This document shows positions 1 to 8,508 of a DNA stretch of 27,359 nucleotides, piece after piece. The position numbers were made by a program, and so were the translations under genes. Where the stretch lies: assembly GCA_964415245.1 (NCBI GenBank), contig CAYQAJ010000035.1:1-27359 (forward strand). Reading direction: 5' to 3'. The notes below the pieces were generated by a model. The model was not told where the DNA came from, did not search any database, and saw nothing but the letters and a program-made list of their open reading frames with translations. The DNA is from CAYQAJ01 sp964415245. GTDB lineage: Bacteria > Planctomycetota > Planctomycetia > Pirellulales > Pirellulaceae. How positions within the stretch are numbered: the first letter of the stretch is position 1; each line of letters opens with the position of its first letter.

Positions 1-224
1 GGCGGCGCGGAAGCAGCCGGAGAAAGCTACACCCGCGCCGGCGGAGCACTCGCTCCCTGTCGCTCGACGCACGCCGACACTGCGCAGGGCGGTCGCGACT
101 TGCTCGTCTGCGGGCTAGCGTTTAACTTCCCGCGGTGGCGTATAATCGCGGTAGCGCGATCGGCGGCGGGTCGTCGAATCGAGTCACTCGGAATCGAGTC
201 GTTCTCCGCCACACAAGCCCCCGT

Positions 225-234
225 NNNNNNNNNN
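225..234. other. Assembly gap (10 N)
   Basis: A run of ten N, probably a scaffold join of unknown true length. It falls where the -35 element of a promoter for the downstream tRNA would be expected. Confidence 0.95.
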
Positions 235-250
235 TCCTGCGTTTGGACCG

Positions 251-256
251 TATAAT
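251..256 (+). promoter_or_regulatory. Possible -10 element of the tRNA-Arg promoter
   Basis: A perfect TATAAT hexamer lies about 70 nt before the tRNA, so transcription would begin near 263. The matching -35 position (about 228-233) is hidden in the N run, so the call rests on the -10 alone. Confidence 0.35.
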
Positions 257-326
257 CCATAACGTGCAGTGAACGGCGCGGCGTCGAGTTCCGATAGTTG
301 GAACCCGAGCGATCCGCGTCGCCCAC

Positions 327-399
327 GCCCCCGTAGCTCAGGGGATAGAGCACCGGTTTCCTAAACCGGTGGTCGCAGGTTCGAATCCTGCCGGGGGTA
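327..399 (+). tRNA. tRNA-Arg (anticodon CCU)
   Basis: A full cloverleaf of 73 nt can be folded by eye. The acceptor stem is 327-333 with 392-398 (first pair G-U, the other six Watson-Crick). The D arm has GCTC/GAGC. The anticodon stem is 353-357 with 365-369 around loop TTCCTAA, giving anticodon CCT at 360-362, which reads AGG. The variable region is short. The T arm GCAGG-TTCGAAT-CCTGC is standard. The discriminator is A at 399. The 3' CCA is not encoded, because the sequence continues CTTG, so it must be added by tRNA nucleotidyltransferase. AGG is a rare codon in GC-rich genomes, which fits a single dedicated tRNA. Confidence 0.97.
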
Positions 400-534
400 C
401 TTGCTTTCCAGGTCGCGTGGTGCCGAGTTCTCAGCCATTTACCCAGTGGATTTGCCCGCTTGCGAGCCGCCCCGGGTGGAGCATCCCACGCGCAAGGGCG
501 TTCGCTGATCGGCATCGAACACGGAGTATGACCC

Positions 535-2403
535 TTGACGGTTTCCTCGCTGAGTCGCAAACAAGTTGCGATCGCGGCTTTGGCGATCGCAGCCATCGCC
601 GCGCATCTGCTGTTGCGATTCGGCGTAGCCGCCACTGCGGCTGTCTACGACATTCCCCTCTATGAATTTCCCCTGTTTGCGGCGCTGGCGCTGGGGGGCG
701 GGCCGCTAGTGTGGGACCTGCTGGCGAAGCTGCTTAGGCGCGAGTTCGGCGCGGACGTGTTGGCCGGCATCTCGATTGTCACCTCGGTGATCCTGGGCGA
801 GTACCTGGCCGGCACTCTGGTGGTGCTCATGCTGTCGGGGGGCGAGGCGCTGGAAGCGTACGCCGTGCGCAGCGCGTCGTCGGTGCTCGCAGCGCTCTCC
901 AAACGCATGCCATCGACGGCGCACCGCAAGACCGATTCGCAGGTTGAAGACGTGCCTCTGCAAGACGTGCGCGTGGGCGATGTGCTATTGGTGTTTCCGC
1001 ACGAAGTCTGTCCGATCGACGGCACCGTCCTCGACGGCCACGGGGTGATGGACGAATCGTATTTGACCGGCGAACCGTACATGATGTCGAAGACCCCCGG
1101 CGCAAGCGTGTTGTCCGGGGCCATCAACGGCGAATCGGCACTGACCATCCGCGCCGATAAGCTGGCCGTCGACTCGCGTTACGCCCAGATTATGCAAGTG
1201 ATGCAAGCCTCGCAGCAGCAGCGGCCGCGGATCCGGCGGCTGGGCGATCAACTCGGCGCCGTGTACACGCCGGTTGCGCTGGCGCTGGGTGTGGCGGCCT
1301 GGCTGGTAAGCGGTGAAGCGATTCGATTCCTGGCGGTAATGGTGGTGGCCACGCCCTGCCCACTGTTGATTGCCATTCCGGTGACCATCATCGGCTCCAT
1401 CTCGCTGGCGGCCCGGCGGGCGATCGTCATTCGCGATCCGGCCGTGCTGGAAAGAATCGCCGCCTGTCGCACGGTAATCTTCGACAAGACCGGCACGCTG
1501 ACGTACGGAGAACCCCGGCTCACCGAGCAGCTTTGCGCCGAGGAATTCGCGGCGAGTGACGTGTTGTCGCTCGTTGCCAGCATCGAGAGGTACTCGAAGC
1601 ATCCGCTGGCTGCTGCGATCCTGACCACCGCCCGCGACCAGCACGTGGCGCTCCGCGAGGCGACCGAGATCAGCGAAAAGCCCGGCCAAGGATTGCGGGG
1701 CAAGGTGGCTGGCACGACGATTCGCATCACCAGCCGAAAGCAGCTTGCGGCCGAACAGCCAGACGTGGCCCCCGTGCTGCCGGTACCAGCGGGCGGGCTC
1801 GAGTGTGTCGTCTTGCTGAACGAACGCTACGCGGCCACCTACCGGTTTCGCGACGCGCCACGGCGCGAGGGTGCGCCGTTCATCCACCATTTGCGTCCCC
1901 GCCACGGGGTCAACCGCGTGATGTTGCTCTCCGGCGATCGAGAATCGGAAGTCCGCTACCTGGCCGAGCTGGTCGGCGTCGGCGAGGTACACGCCGAGAA
2001 AAGCCCCGAAGAAAAGCTGGCGATCGTTCGAGCGGAAACGGCCCGCGCGAATACGCTGTTCGTGGGCGACGGCATCAACGACGCGCCGGCGTTGATGGCC
2101 GCCACGGTTGGCGTCGCCTTTGGCCAAAACAGCGACGTGACGACCGAGGCGGCCGGGGCCGTGATCATGGATACGTCGCTGGAAAAGGTCGACGAGCTGA
2201 TGCACATCGGCCAGCGGATGCGGAGGATCGCCCTGCAAAGCGCGGTGGGCGGCATGGCGCTCAGCGTCGTGGCCATGTTCATCGCCGCCGCCGGCTACCT
2301 TCCGCCGGTGGCGGGAGCCATCACCCAAGAGGTGATCGACGTGATCGCCGTCCTCAACGCCATGCGAGTCGCGCTGCCGCCGCGCTCGTTAACGGATTAT
2401 TGA
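535..2403 (+). CDS. P1B-type heavy-metal-transporting P-type ATPase
   Basis: This 622-residue membrane pump should export a transition metal using ATP. Visible motifs in order are the actuator TGE (178-180), the membrane metal-site motif TPCP (273-276) in helix M4, the phosphorylation motif DKTGTLT (Asp317), the P1B-specific HP dipeptide (His356) in the nucleotide domain, and GDGINDAP (511-518). There is no N-terminal heavy-metal-associated domain or CxxC motif. A TPC motif in place of CPC is typical of less-studied P1B subgroups (P1B-5 by published schemes), so the metal cannot be named; the hemerythrin tail seen in some of those is absent. The start is TTG at 535. An in-frame stop at 529-531 rules out a longer protein, and GGAG at 523-526 is well placed. 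The gene lies 135 nt after the tRNA and ends 42 nt from a convergent gene. Confidence 0.9.
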   Translation: MTVSSLSRKQVAIAALAIAAIAAHLLLRFGVAATAAVYDIPLYEFPLFAALALGGGPLVWDLLAKLLRREFGADVLAGISIVTSVILGEYLAGTLVVLMLSGGEALEAYAVRSASSVLAALSKRMPSTAHRKTDSQVEDVPLQDVRVGDVLLVFPHEVCPIDGTVLDGHGVMDESYLTGEPYMMSKTPGASVLSGAINGESALTIRADKLAVDSRYAQIMQVMQASQQQRPRIRRLGDQLGAVYTPVALALGVAAWLVSGEAIRFLAVMVVATPCPLLIAIPVTIIGSISLAARRAIVIRDPAVLERIAACRTVIFDKTGTLTYGEPRLTEQLCAEEFAASDVLSLVASIERYSKHPLAAAILTTARDQHVALREATEISEKPGQGLRGKVAGTTIRITSRKQLAAEQPDVAPVLPVPAGGLECVVLLNERYAATYRFRDAPRREGAPFIHHLRPRHGVNRVMLLSGDRESEVRYLAELVGVGEVHAEKSPEEKLAIVRAETARANTLFVGDGINDAPALMAATVGVAFGQNSDVTTEAAGAVIMDTSLEKVDELMHIGQRMRRIALQSAVGGMALSVVAMFIAAAGYLPPVAGAITQEVIDVIAVLNAMRVALPPRSLTDY

Positions 2404-2445
2404 CCGGCATGTACAAAAGCAACAGGATGTCAGGCGGGAGCCAGT

Positions 2446-3762
2446 TCAGGTTCGACACGACAAATCGGTTCCCGCTTCGAAGTGGAGTTGTTCCTTGCCG
2501 AAGGTCTCCGTCAGCCTTTCCTCGGATAGGCCGAACTGCGCCAGCGAATAGTGATGCACGGAGCGCCGTGTGTGCGCATCGCGGTGGAGCCACGCGGTCA
2601 TTTGACGGGCGGTTTGGTCGCGGAGCGGCTGCTCGAGGAACTCGTAGATGCGGCGGACCACAGCGAGCGGTTGGCGAATCAGCTCCTGGTAATGAACGTC
2701 GAACACCGACTCGGCATGTTGGTCCCGCACCGCCGACGCGCGGCGAACGAGGTTGGCGCAGGTTTCCGTATAAGCCGCTCCCAGGGCACTTGTCGATACA
2801 TCGTCTGTGAAGTGGCTGTGTGTCACGGCAAACAGGCTGCAGCCCGAGGGGATCGCCTGCCGCAGATCGCGGTGCAAATAGATTACGCGGGCATCCGGGA
2901 ATGTGCTCATCAGCACATCCAAAGCCAGCAGATGGGACGGCGATTTGAGCAGCCATCGACCGCCGCCTCGCCGCCATTGAAGCAGTTGCAGTAAGCGTCG
3001 ATACAGCTCGTACCCCGGACACAGCTCACTGGCCGAAAGCGACCACAGCCACTGTCGATAACTGTCGAGATAAGCCCCCATCAGAAAGACGGGCGACACA
3101 AACGAGTGAGCCATCAACCAGGTGCATTCCTCGGGGCCGCTGGCGCGAAGCGGGTGAATCGCATGCAGCTCGGGCACCGCAAACCGCAACAAGCGAACGG
3201 TTCGCCGCGTCTTGCTGCGTCCCGCGAACCCGGGCAGTAGGGACTCCCACGCCATCAGCGGTCGAGAATTCGGATCGCCCGCCAGCAGGTTGTACAACAA
3301 AGTGGTTCCCGTTCTCGGCAGGCCGACAATAACGACGGGCCGGTTCACGGGCGCCTGCACGATGTGCGGATCCCGATCCCAGGCGCGCATGGCCAGTGCC
3401 CGGCTCCGCAGCAGGTTGACGAGATAGCGCCGCACGATCCAGCGGCCCAGGTCGTGCAGGCCCGCGTCGCTGTCGAAGGCTTGCACCAACTGCGCCAGCG
3501 CGGTGCCGGCGTGGCCGTCGTCCCAATTCTCGCCGTGCGGCAACGCCTCACGCACGAGCGCCTCGGGAGTCAACTCACATCGCCACCCCAGGCTGGAGGC
3601 TCGGCGAAACAGCCAGCGGGCACACTGTACTGCCCGTCGCGGCCTGGCCCGCTGAAGTGTGGTGATGGATGCGTCGACCACGATCGTTGCTCCGAAATGC
3701 GTCAACCGGGAGTTTAATCGCAACCGTTCGTCGTGGATATCACGAGCGATGGCGGATATCAT
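2446..3762 (-). CDS. Sulfotransferase family protein (Sulfotransfer_3 type)
   Basis: The predicted protein of about 438 residues carries the PAPS-binding signatures of sulfotransferases. The 5'-phosphosulfate loop GLPRTGTT is at about residues 147-154. WLLKSPSH follows, and the 3'-phosphate region RVIYLHRD lies at about 292-299 with a downstream Ser. It should move a sulfonate group from PAPS to a hydroxyl or amine acceptor, but the acceptor is not visible. No signal peptide is evident, so it is likely cytosolic. I chose ATG 3762; a GTG at 3801 is in frame, but it would put the two divergent start codons only about 12 bp apart. The gene diverges from a KAS III-like gene, leaving about 50 bp for both promoters, which suggests shared control and perhaps a shared lipid or polyketide substrate (inference). 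Confidence 0.82.
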   Translation of the reverse strand: MISAIARDIHDERLRLNSRLTHFGATIVVDASITTLQRARPRRAVQCARWLFRRASSLGWRCELTPEALVREALPHGENWDDGHAGTALAQLVQAFDSDAGLHDLGRWIVRRYLVNLLRSRALAMRAWDRDPHIVQAPVNRPVVIVGLPRTGTTLLYNLLAGDPNSRPLMAWESLLPGFAGRSKTRRTVRLLRFAVPELHAIHPLRASGPEECTWLMAHSFVSPVFLMGAYLDSYRQWLWSLSASELCPGYELYRRLLQLLQWRRGGGRWLLKSPSHLLALDVLMSTFPDARVIYLHRDLRQAIPSGCSLFAVTHSHFTDDVSTSALGAAYTETCANLVRRASAVRDQHAESVFDVHYQELIRQPLAVVRRIYEFLEQPLRDQTARQMTAWLHRDAHTRRSVHHYSLAQFGLSEERLTETFGKEQLHFEAGTDLSCRT

Positions 3763-3812
3763 GCATCCACGCGGCTCGCCGTTTCCTCGTGCCACTTCCA
3801 CTCGAGGCGTTC

Positions 3813-4850
3813 ATGAGAATCCTCTCGGTTCAACATGCCGTGCCCGCCGAAAAGCTGACAAACGAATACTGGCGACGGCGCGTGCTGGGATCGGCCCCGG
3901 AGGAGTTTACCGAGCAGCAGCGATCGGCGACCAGCGAGCAGATGTCGCGTTTCTTCGATCTTTGCGGCACGCGGGTGCGCTACAAGCAGGAACCGGGCTC
4001 CCGTGCTTTGGATTTCGTGCTGCAAGCGGCGCGTACGGCGATCGATTCGGCACAGGTGTCGCCGGAAGAGATCGACTTGCTAATCTACTGCGGGGTGGGT
4101 CGCGGGTTTCTGGAGCCGGCGACCGCCAATGTGGTGCAAGCGGAGCTCGGTTTGTCCCAGGCCACTTGCTTCGACATCCTGGATGCCTGCGCCGGCTGGC
4201 TGCGAGCGATGCAGGTTGCCCACTCGTTTCTTCGCGGCGGCGCCTATCGTTGCGCGCTGATCGTGAACTGCGAGTGCAGTCTGGAGAGCTTTCTGCATTA
4301 CGACGTGGAGAATCGCGACGACTTCGAACGGCGACTGGCGGCGTTCACGATCGGCGAGGCGGCCACGGCCACCATCGTCCGGGCGGACGAGGAGCCGGAC
4401 GATTTCTATTTTCTATTCAAGACCTACGGAGAGCATTACGCGCTGTGCATGATCCCGCTGCCCAACGCCACGGATTACCTGCCGTCCGAGGCGGAGAACC
4501 ATCACGTGGCCAACAAATTCTATTCGCGGTCGCGCGAAATCATCACGGCGTCGGTCAAGAAGATCGTCGAGCACTTTCACGCCGACGAACACCTGCGCCG
4601 CTGGGATTACGACATCGCGTTTCCGCACGCGGCGAGCGAAGCGGCGTCGAAACTGGTATGTCGGCAGTTGGGCGTCCCGGCCGATCGCTATTTCGGCATC
4701 CATGCCGAGTACGGGAATACCGTTTCGGCCTCGGTGCCGCTGGCCATGAGCCTGGCAAAGCAAGGCGGCCGGCTGAATCGGGGCGACAAGGTGCTGGTGG
4801 TCATCGGCAGCGCCGGCATGTCGATCGGTTTCGCGACTTTCACGTTTTAG
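3813..4850 (+). CDS. 3-oxoacyl-ACP synthase III (KAS III/FabH-like) condensing enzyme
   Basis: At 345 residues this is the normal size for the KAS III branch of the thiolase superfamily, which makes C-C bonds between acyl units. The Cys-His-Asn triad is visible: Cys126 in DILDACAGW, His272 in FPHAASE, and Asn302 in EYGNTVSAS. The C-terminal GSAGMSIGFATF matches the glycine-rich end of the family. I set the start at ATG 3813 because GAGG at 3804-3807 is correctly spaced and because MRILSVQHAVP is a typical family N-terminus; the open frame extends upstream to 3669 but overlaps the divergent gene. The enzyme is divergent enough that primary fatty-acid initiation is not certain. Alternatives are a specialised condensing enzyme, such as an OleA-like or secondary-metabolite KAS III. 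Confidence 0.85.
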   Translation: MRILSVQHAVPAEKLTNEYWRRRVLGSAPEEFTEQQRSATSEQMSRFFDLCGTRVRYKQEPGSRALDFVLQAARTAIDSAQVSPEEIDLLIYCGVGRGFLEPATANVVQAELGLSQATCFDILDACAGWLRAMQVAHSFLRGGAYRCALIVNCECSLESFLHYDVENRDDFERRLAAFTIGEAATATIVRADEEPDDFYFLFKTYGEHYALCMIPLPNATDYLPSEAENHHVANKFYSRSREIITASVKKIVEHFHADEHLRRWDYDIAFPHAASEAASKLVCRQLGVPADRYFGIHAEYGNTVSASVPLAMSLAKQGGRLNRGDKVLVVIGSAGMSIGFATFTF

Positions 4851-5104
4851 GACCAGTTGCACAACGGTCGGGGAGTGGCTCAATCTGCAAAGCCGTGGTT
4901 CTTGTCAGTAGTCCGTAGTCAGTTGTCAGTTGCATTTCGTTCCGCCGGCTGAAGATTGAAAACTGAAAACTCTGGTTGTGCCTGTCCGCTGTTTCCGCCT
5001 CCTTTTCCGCCCTTGCTATTTCGGAAAGACCGATAACTGTCGGCGTTCACACCGGTTTCTTGTCAGCCTCGATGACCATGACGCGGGCAGTGCGAATCGC
5101 GCCG
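4851..5104. repeat. Intergenic region with short dispersed repeat words
   Basis: No gene is evident. Positions 4904-4936 consist of near-repeats of GTCAGT, GTCCGTAGTCAGTT and GTCAGTTGC. Positions 4951-4972 hold TGAAGATTGAAAACTGAAAAC, another heptamer-like repeat. The string GTCAGTTGCAT (4926-4936) recurs at 18754-18764, so these belong to a dispersed family. No clear terminator was seen for either flanking gene. Confidence 0.6.
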
Positions 5105-7006
5105 TCACTCGTTCTCGAAAGCAATGTTGAGCACTTCGTCGTTCTCGGCCGTTGCCGGCACGCCGACGATCGTCTTCATGCGGTCCGGCTGCTGGCCGAT
5201 GTGAATCGTGTACAGGCCGTCGCGGAACACTTTGGGGCGAAACCGCTTGCCTCGGATTCGCAGCGTGTAGACCAGGTCGCCGTAGGTCTCGTCGACGATC
5301 TGCACCACGGGATCGGTCATTCCCTCGACTTCAAGCGTCGGCAGCCAGGCCGCTGGTGCCCGGCCGTAGTTCGCCTGCTGGTCGATCGTGATCGGCCAAC
5401 CGGGATATTGCTCGGCGTCGGCGGCGGTGACGTCGACGCCGCGGGGCCAGCACTCCAGGGTGATCTTGCGCGAGGCGGTATGAAAGCGGATCAGCCCATA
5501 GCCGGCGGCGCGCTCGCCCCACTCGCCGCCGTACTTGTTCTTGCGTGCTTCGTCGGGATTGGCGTAGGCGTGCATCGTGACCTTGTTGCCCAGCCCATCG
5601 TAGTACGAACCCAGGTGCTCAAGCCGACCCTCGATCGGCACAACGGCGTCCTGCTGGGGGTCCCACCAGCGGTTGTAGAGATTGACGATCGAAGGGACGC
5701 AGAACGAATAGCCTGCGTCGTCCCATTCGTTGATGCCGTGATGGATGACAGTTGCCAGGTGCTGATCGCCGCCGATCATCAGCGCGTATGAGCGGCGAAT
5801 CTCGGCCAGCGCTCGATTGCGGCCGTCTTGCGGCCAGCCATTGCTGTCGAGGTCGGCCACAATGCGGTAGTCGAACTTCCCGTGGCGATGCGCGGCGTTG
5901 GCGAAAACGGTCTGAGAAAGAACCGCCTTCATCGAAACATCGCGCCAATCCTGTCCCCACTCGCGCAGGAACTGGAGTTGCCGCTTGCCCAACAACCGCG
6001 CCTCGGGCAGGTTAACGGTTGCCGGATCGAAGTCGGGGTCGGTCACGTGGTCGGACCGGGGACCCGAATGTCGCACGAATCCATGCGGCCCGGTCTTGAA
6101 CTTGCGGTCCTCGATAATGGCAAAATCGACTCGCCCGACGCGCAGCGACGTGTAGTACACGCCGATGCCGCGATGGACGGGCGTGGGGTCGTACGGGTCG
6201 GGCAGATGCCAGGTCTGGGCGTCTTGCACGGAGTTGACGTAGTCGACCGACCAGTGATAGCCCCCGTCGTCGCCCGCTTCGCCGATCGCCTCCTTCACGC
6301 CGTTTTCGCCCCACAGGTTCGACTGGCCTACGTCGTGGTCGTCGGGAATGCAGATGGTGGGCCGGTCGCGGATGATGTCGCCGAACTGCTTGCCGAACAG
6401 CAGCCACGCCTGATAGTGCAGCTTGTGGTCGTACGACTGATCGCCCGAGAAGAACAACAGGTCCGGGTCTTGGGCCTTGATATTGCGGATGATGTCGGGC
6501 TTCAGCCGGCGATCGAACCGTGAGTTGCCGGTGAAGGCCGCCACCACGATCTCCTCCTTGTCGCCGGGGTCCTTGCGAATCGTGCCGTTGAAGGTGGCGG
6601 CGCCGCCGGCGGCGACCACGCGGTACGCGTAATCGCGCGAGGCATCCCAGTGGCCAACGCGGAAATGGGCGGTCCACTGCTTGATGTCTTCCTGCGGGAA
6701 GCCGTAGGGCTTCTCGCTGACTATCGCCTCGGCCACGTCGCGCCATATGTCGCCATCGCGAATCTGCAACCGGACGGCGCGGTCCACTCCCTCGCCCAGT
6801 GGGTACAACTGCGCGGTCAGCTTGAGCGTGCCGTTGTGCACCGTGTAGAGTGCAAACGCGATGCACTCCTCCTTAGGCACGTCGAGGTCGATCGGCCAGG
6901 TTGCTTCTTCGGCGGCACGAATTGCCGACTGCCCCATGCACGTTGCCATCAGGACAAACAATCCGGCCGCTACGCGGCGGGCGACTACCGTTAGGTCGAT
7001 ACACAT
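5105..7006 (-). CDS. Secreted PhoD-like metallophosphatase (alkaline phosphatase D family)
   Basis: This 633-residue protein has PhoD-type metal-binding motifs: FSGDQSYDH (about 186-194), IPDDHDVGQ (about 220-228) and GGDQHLATVIHHG (about 412-424). It should hydrolyse phosphomonoesters or diesters outside the cytoplasm, with a Fe/Ca-type centre in characterised relatives. The N-terminus MCIDLTVVARRVAAGLFVL...AIRAAEE reads as a signal peptide, and its RR pair could be a weak Tat signal. I start at ATG 7006, where GGAG lies 8 nt upstream, rather than at the longer frame reaching 7084. The family's N-terminal beta domain (about 40-150) and a C-terminal beta extension are present. No phosphate-regulon neighbours are seen, and Pho boxes could not be identified. 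Confidence 0.85.
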   Translation of the reverse strand: MCIDLTVVARRVAAGLFVLMATCMGQSAIRAAEEATWPIDLDVPKEECIAFALYTVHNGTLKLTAQLYPLGEGVDRAVRLQIRDGDIWRDVAEAIVSEKPYGFPQEDIKQWTAHFRVGHWDASRDYAYRVVAAGGAATFNGTIRKDPGDKEEIVVAAFTGNSRFDRRLKPDIIRNIKAQDPDLLFFSGDQSYDHKLHYQAWLLFGKQFGDIIRDRPTICIPDDHDVGQSNLWGENGVKEAIGEAGDDGGYHWSVDYVNSVQDAQTWHLPDPYDPTPVHRGIGVYYTSLRVGRVDFAIIEDRKFKTGPHGFVRHSGPRSDHVTDPDFDPATVNLPEARLLGKRQLQFLREWGQDWRDVSMKAVLSQTVFANAAHRHGKFDYRIVADLDSNGWPQDGRNRALAEIRRSYALMIGGDQHLATVIHHGINEWDDAGYSFCVPSIVNLYNRWWDPQQDAVVPIEGRLEHLGSYYDGLGNKVTMHAYANPDEARKNKYGGEWGERAAGYGLIRFHTASRKITLECWPRGVDVTAADAEQYPGWPITIDQQANYGRAPAAWLPTLEVEGMTDPVVQIVDETYGDLVYTLRIRGKRFRPKVFRDGLYTIHIGQQPDRMKTIVGVPATAENDEVLNIAFENE

Positions 7007-7249
7007 CGTGCAGGCTCCGCGCAAGGTCGGAAGACTTGACCACAACCTGATTCCGCTCCGCATAATAGCACGCTCATTCGGCACGGGCCACGATTGCGGG
7101 TGACCATGAATTCCTATGCGCGAAGTTTATGTGCTCGGGATGAAACCTGAATGAGGTGCCTGCCAAACTGCGCCGATGCTTGTGACGGAAAGACGCGATT
7201 GTCATTCCAAAATCGGTCCAGCGATGCGAGTTCGGTGCTCGACACTCGT
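7007..7249. other. Intergenic region without recognised features
   Basis: About 240 nt separate two minus-strand genes. It presumably carries the promoter of the phosphatase gene. I see no RNA gene, repeat or convincing hairpin. Confidence 0.4.
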
Positions 7250-8182
7250 CTATTGCGATCTGGATTTGGGCGGACGTCCGCGGCGCGGAGGTTTCGGCCG
7301 CGGCGAGAGCGTTCTTGCAAAGGCTGCCAGATGGTATAGGCCGTCGCCATAGGTTGTGTAGGGTATGCTGGCGCGCAAAGGCTCGACCAAAGCTCGACCG
7401 CCAATTGCCACGGGAACACCCGCCTGCTCGGCCTTGCGATACAGTTCGCGATAGCCGGCGACGAATTCCTTTTCGTTCTCGAGATGACATACCGAAAGCC
7501 AAAGCAGCCGGGGCCGCAATTCGTCGATCGCCCTGGCAAAACTGGCAAACGGTGTGTCCGGACCGAGGTTGACGGCATCCCAGCCCGCGGCCAATAGCAC
7601 CATTTGCGCCATCAGCGTCGGCAATACCGAAGTATCTTTGGGCGGCGCCCCGCCAACGGCCTTCGGTCGTTTGCCGCTGGTGCGGGGTTCGAGATCGGTC
7701 TTCAGTTCGTACAAGGCGGCGGCGCAAACCTGCGAAGCGCGATGCTCTTCCATCACGTCAATGCGCCCCTTTTCCCAATCTTGACCGATGTGCTGCATGG
7801 CGGGCCCGACGGCGTGATCGGCTAGGTCCTCAATCGACGCGCCGCGACGAAACGCTCCGCGAATCAGGGCCCGCGTCCGTAATCCGTCGCCCGCTCGCAA
7901 GGCCCGGTACAAATCGTCGGCGATATCGCCGGCGGCAACCGGGCGGGCGCGCTTTCGACCAGTGTTCCGCCCGGTCAGGTGTGACAGGTCGACGTGCGGC
8001 AAATCGCCGCGTCGGGCCAGCTCTAAAACGTCGGCCAATACCAGCTTGCGGTGACCGCCCGCGGTCTTGACGGCCGGCAGCACTCCGTCGTCGACCCAGC
8101 GTTTGACCGTGCTGACGCTCAGACCGAGCGCACGGGCAGCCTGGGTGGTGTTGACGTAGCGCGAGGGCGGCTCGGTTTTCAC
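7250..8182 (-). CDS. MerR-type transcriptional regulator with B12-binding-like domain (CarH/LitR-like)
   Basis: About 310 residues in three parts. Residues 8-60 form a MerR/excisionase-type helix-turn-helix (TTQAARALGLSVSTVKRWVDDG). Residues 85-165 form the helical cobalamin-cap domain with the W-x9-EH motif (Trp136, Glu146, His147). Residues 180-300 form a Rossmann-like domain ending in a Gly-rich stretch. CarH/LitR proteins use adenosylcobalamin as a light sensor. Here the D/E-x-H-x-x-G motif that supplies the lower cobalt ligand reads D-T-S-V-L-P (183-188), so the ligating His and the Gly are missing. It may bind cobalamin differently or act without it. The start GTG 8182 has a perfect GAGGTGA Shine-Dalgarno 5 nt away; GTG 8191 is an alternative. 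The adjacent plus-strand promoter contains a palindrome that could be its operator. Confidence 0.85.
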   Translation of the reverse strand: MKTEPPSRYVNTTQAARALGLSVSTVKRWVDDGVLPAVKTAGGHRKLVLADVLELARRGDLPHVDLSHLTGRNTGRKRARPVAAGDIADDLYRALRAGDGLRTRALIRGAFRRGASIEDLADHAVGPAMQHIGQDWEKGRIDVMEEHRASQVCAAALYELKTDLEPRTSGKRPKAVGGAPPKDTSVLPTLMAQMVLLAAGWDAVNLGPDTPFASFARAIDELRPRLLWLSVCHLENEKEFVAGYRELYRKAEQAGVPVAIGGRALVEPLRASIPYTTYGDGLYHLAAFARTLSPRPKPPRRGRPPKSRSQ

Positions 8183-8508
8183 TGCGTTCACCTCACTTGC
8201 GGCGGTGCGGCAAGCGGCCCGACGTGTCCACTGCTTTTCCCTTCCCCGCGGGCCGGGAATCGTTTCCCGCCCACTCTTGGGGGTATTTCCCGGAGCGGTC
8301 TGACCAGACCCTGGAGATCATATTATCCAGGCGTTTTGAACGCAACTTTTCTACGGCGACATTTTTCTTGTTATTAATCGCGTATTTTTCCGGATTACCA
8401 CTTGACGCCGAGAAACTCGGCTGTAAAGTAATGTGAACGATTTGAACGTTTTAATGATTCGGCCGGGCGGCCGGACAGACGGCGTTCGCAAGCTGGGAGG
8501 ACGGATAC
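8183..8508. other. Divergent intergenic regulatory region
   Basis: About 325 nt between the MerR-type regulator and the DUF378 gene. It is notably richer in A/T than its surroundings from 8320 on. It holds three small inverted repeats: GGTCT-GACC-AGACC at 8297-8310, GCGTT-TTG-AACGC at 8331-8343, and GCCGAG-AAA-CTCGGC at 8407-8421. Near 8432-8450 there is a direct repeat of TGAACG. No coding region is evident. Confidence 0.6.
8402..8429 (+). promoter_or_regulatory. Predicted sigma-70-type promoter with embedded palindrome
   Basis: TTGACG (8402-8407) and TAAAGT (8424-8429) are separated by 16 nt, with transcription expected near 8436. The spacer holds the perfect palindrome GCCGAG-AAA-CTCGGC (8407-8421). 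That is where MerR-family regulators typically bind, so it is a candidate operator for the neighbouring regulator. It does not resemble the published CarH operator consensus as I recall it. Confidence 0.45.

Larger units (their letters stand above)
1..326. other. Upstream region with no recognised gene
   Basis: GC-rich DNA broken by the N run at 225-234. Both strands stay open for long stretches because of the base composition, but no translated frame shows a domain I recognise. A minus-strand frame (27-635) runs straight through the tRNA gene, so it is not real. Two TATAAT hexamers occur, at 141-146 and 251-256. The remainder may hold the end of a neighbouring gene that cannot be identified here. 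Confidence 0.4.

Noticed and set aside
27..635. Minus-strand open frame of 202 residues
   Set aside because: It runs through the tRNA-Arg gene and the N gap. Its middle segment is the antisense translation of a tRNA, a well-known false gene pattern.
985..2328. 447-residue minus-strand frame inside the P-type ATPase
   Set aside because: High-GC shadow: the plus strand carries all P-type ATPase motifs, and the shadow product is low-complexity and His/Arg-rich.
8297..8310. GGTCT-GACC-AGACC hairpin as a terminator
   Set aside because: The stem is only 5 bp and no T run follows. It lies in a divergent region where a terminator is not needed; it may be a weak regulatory palindrome.
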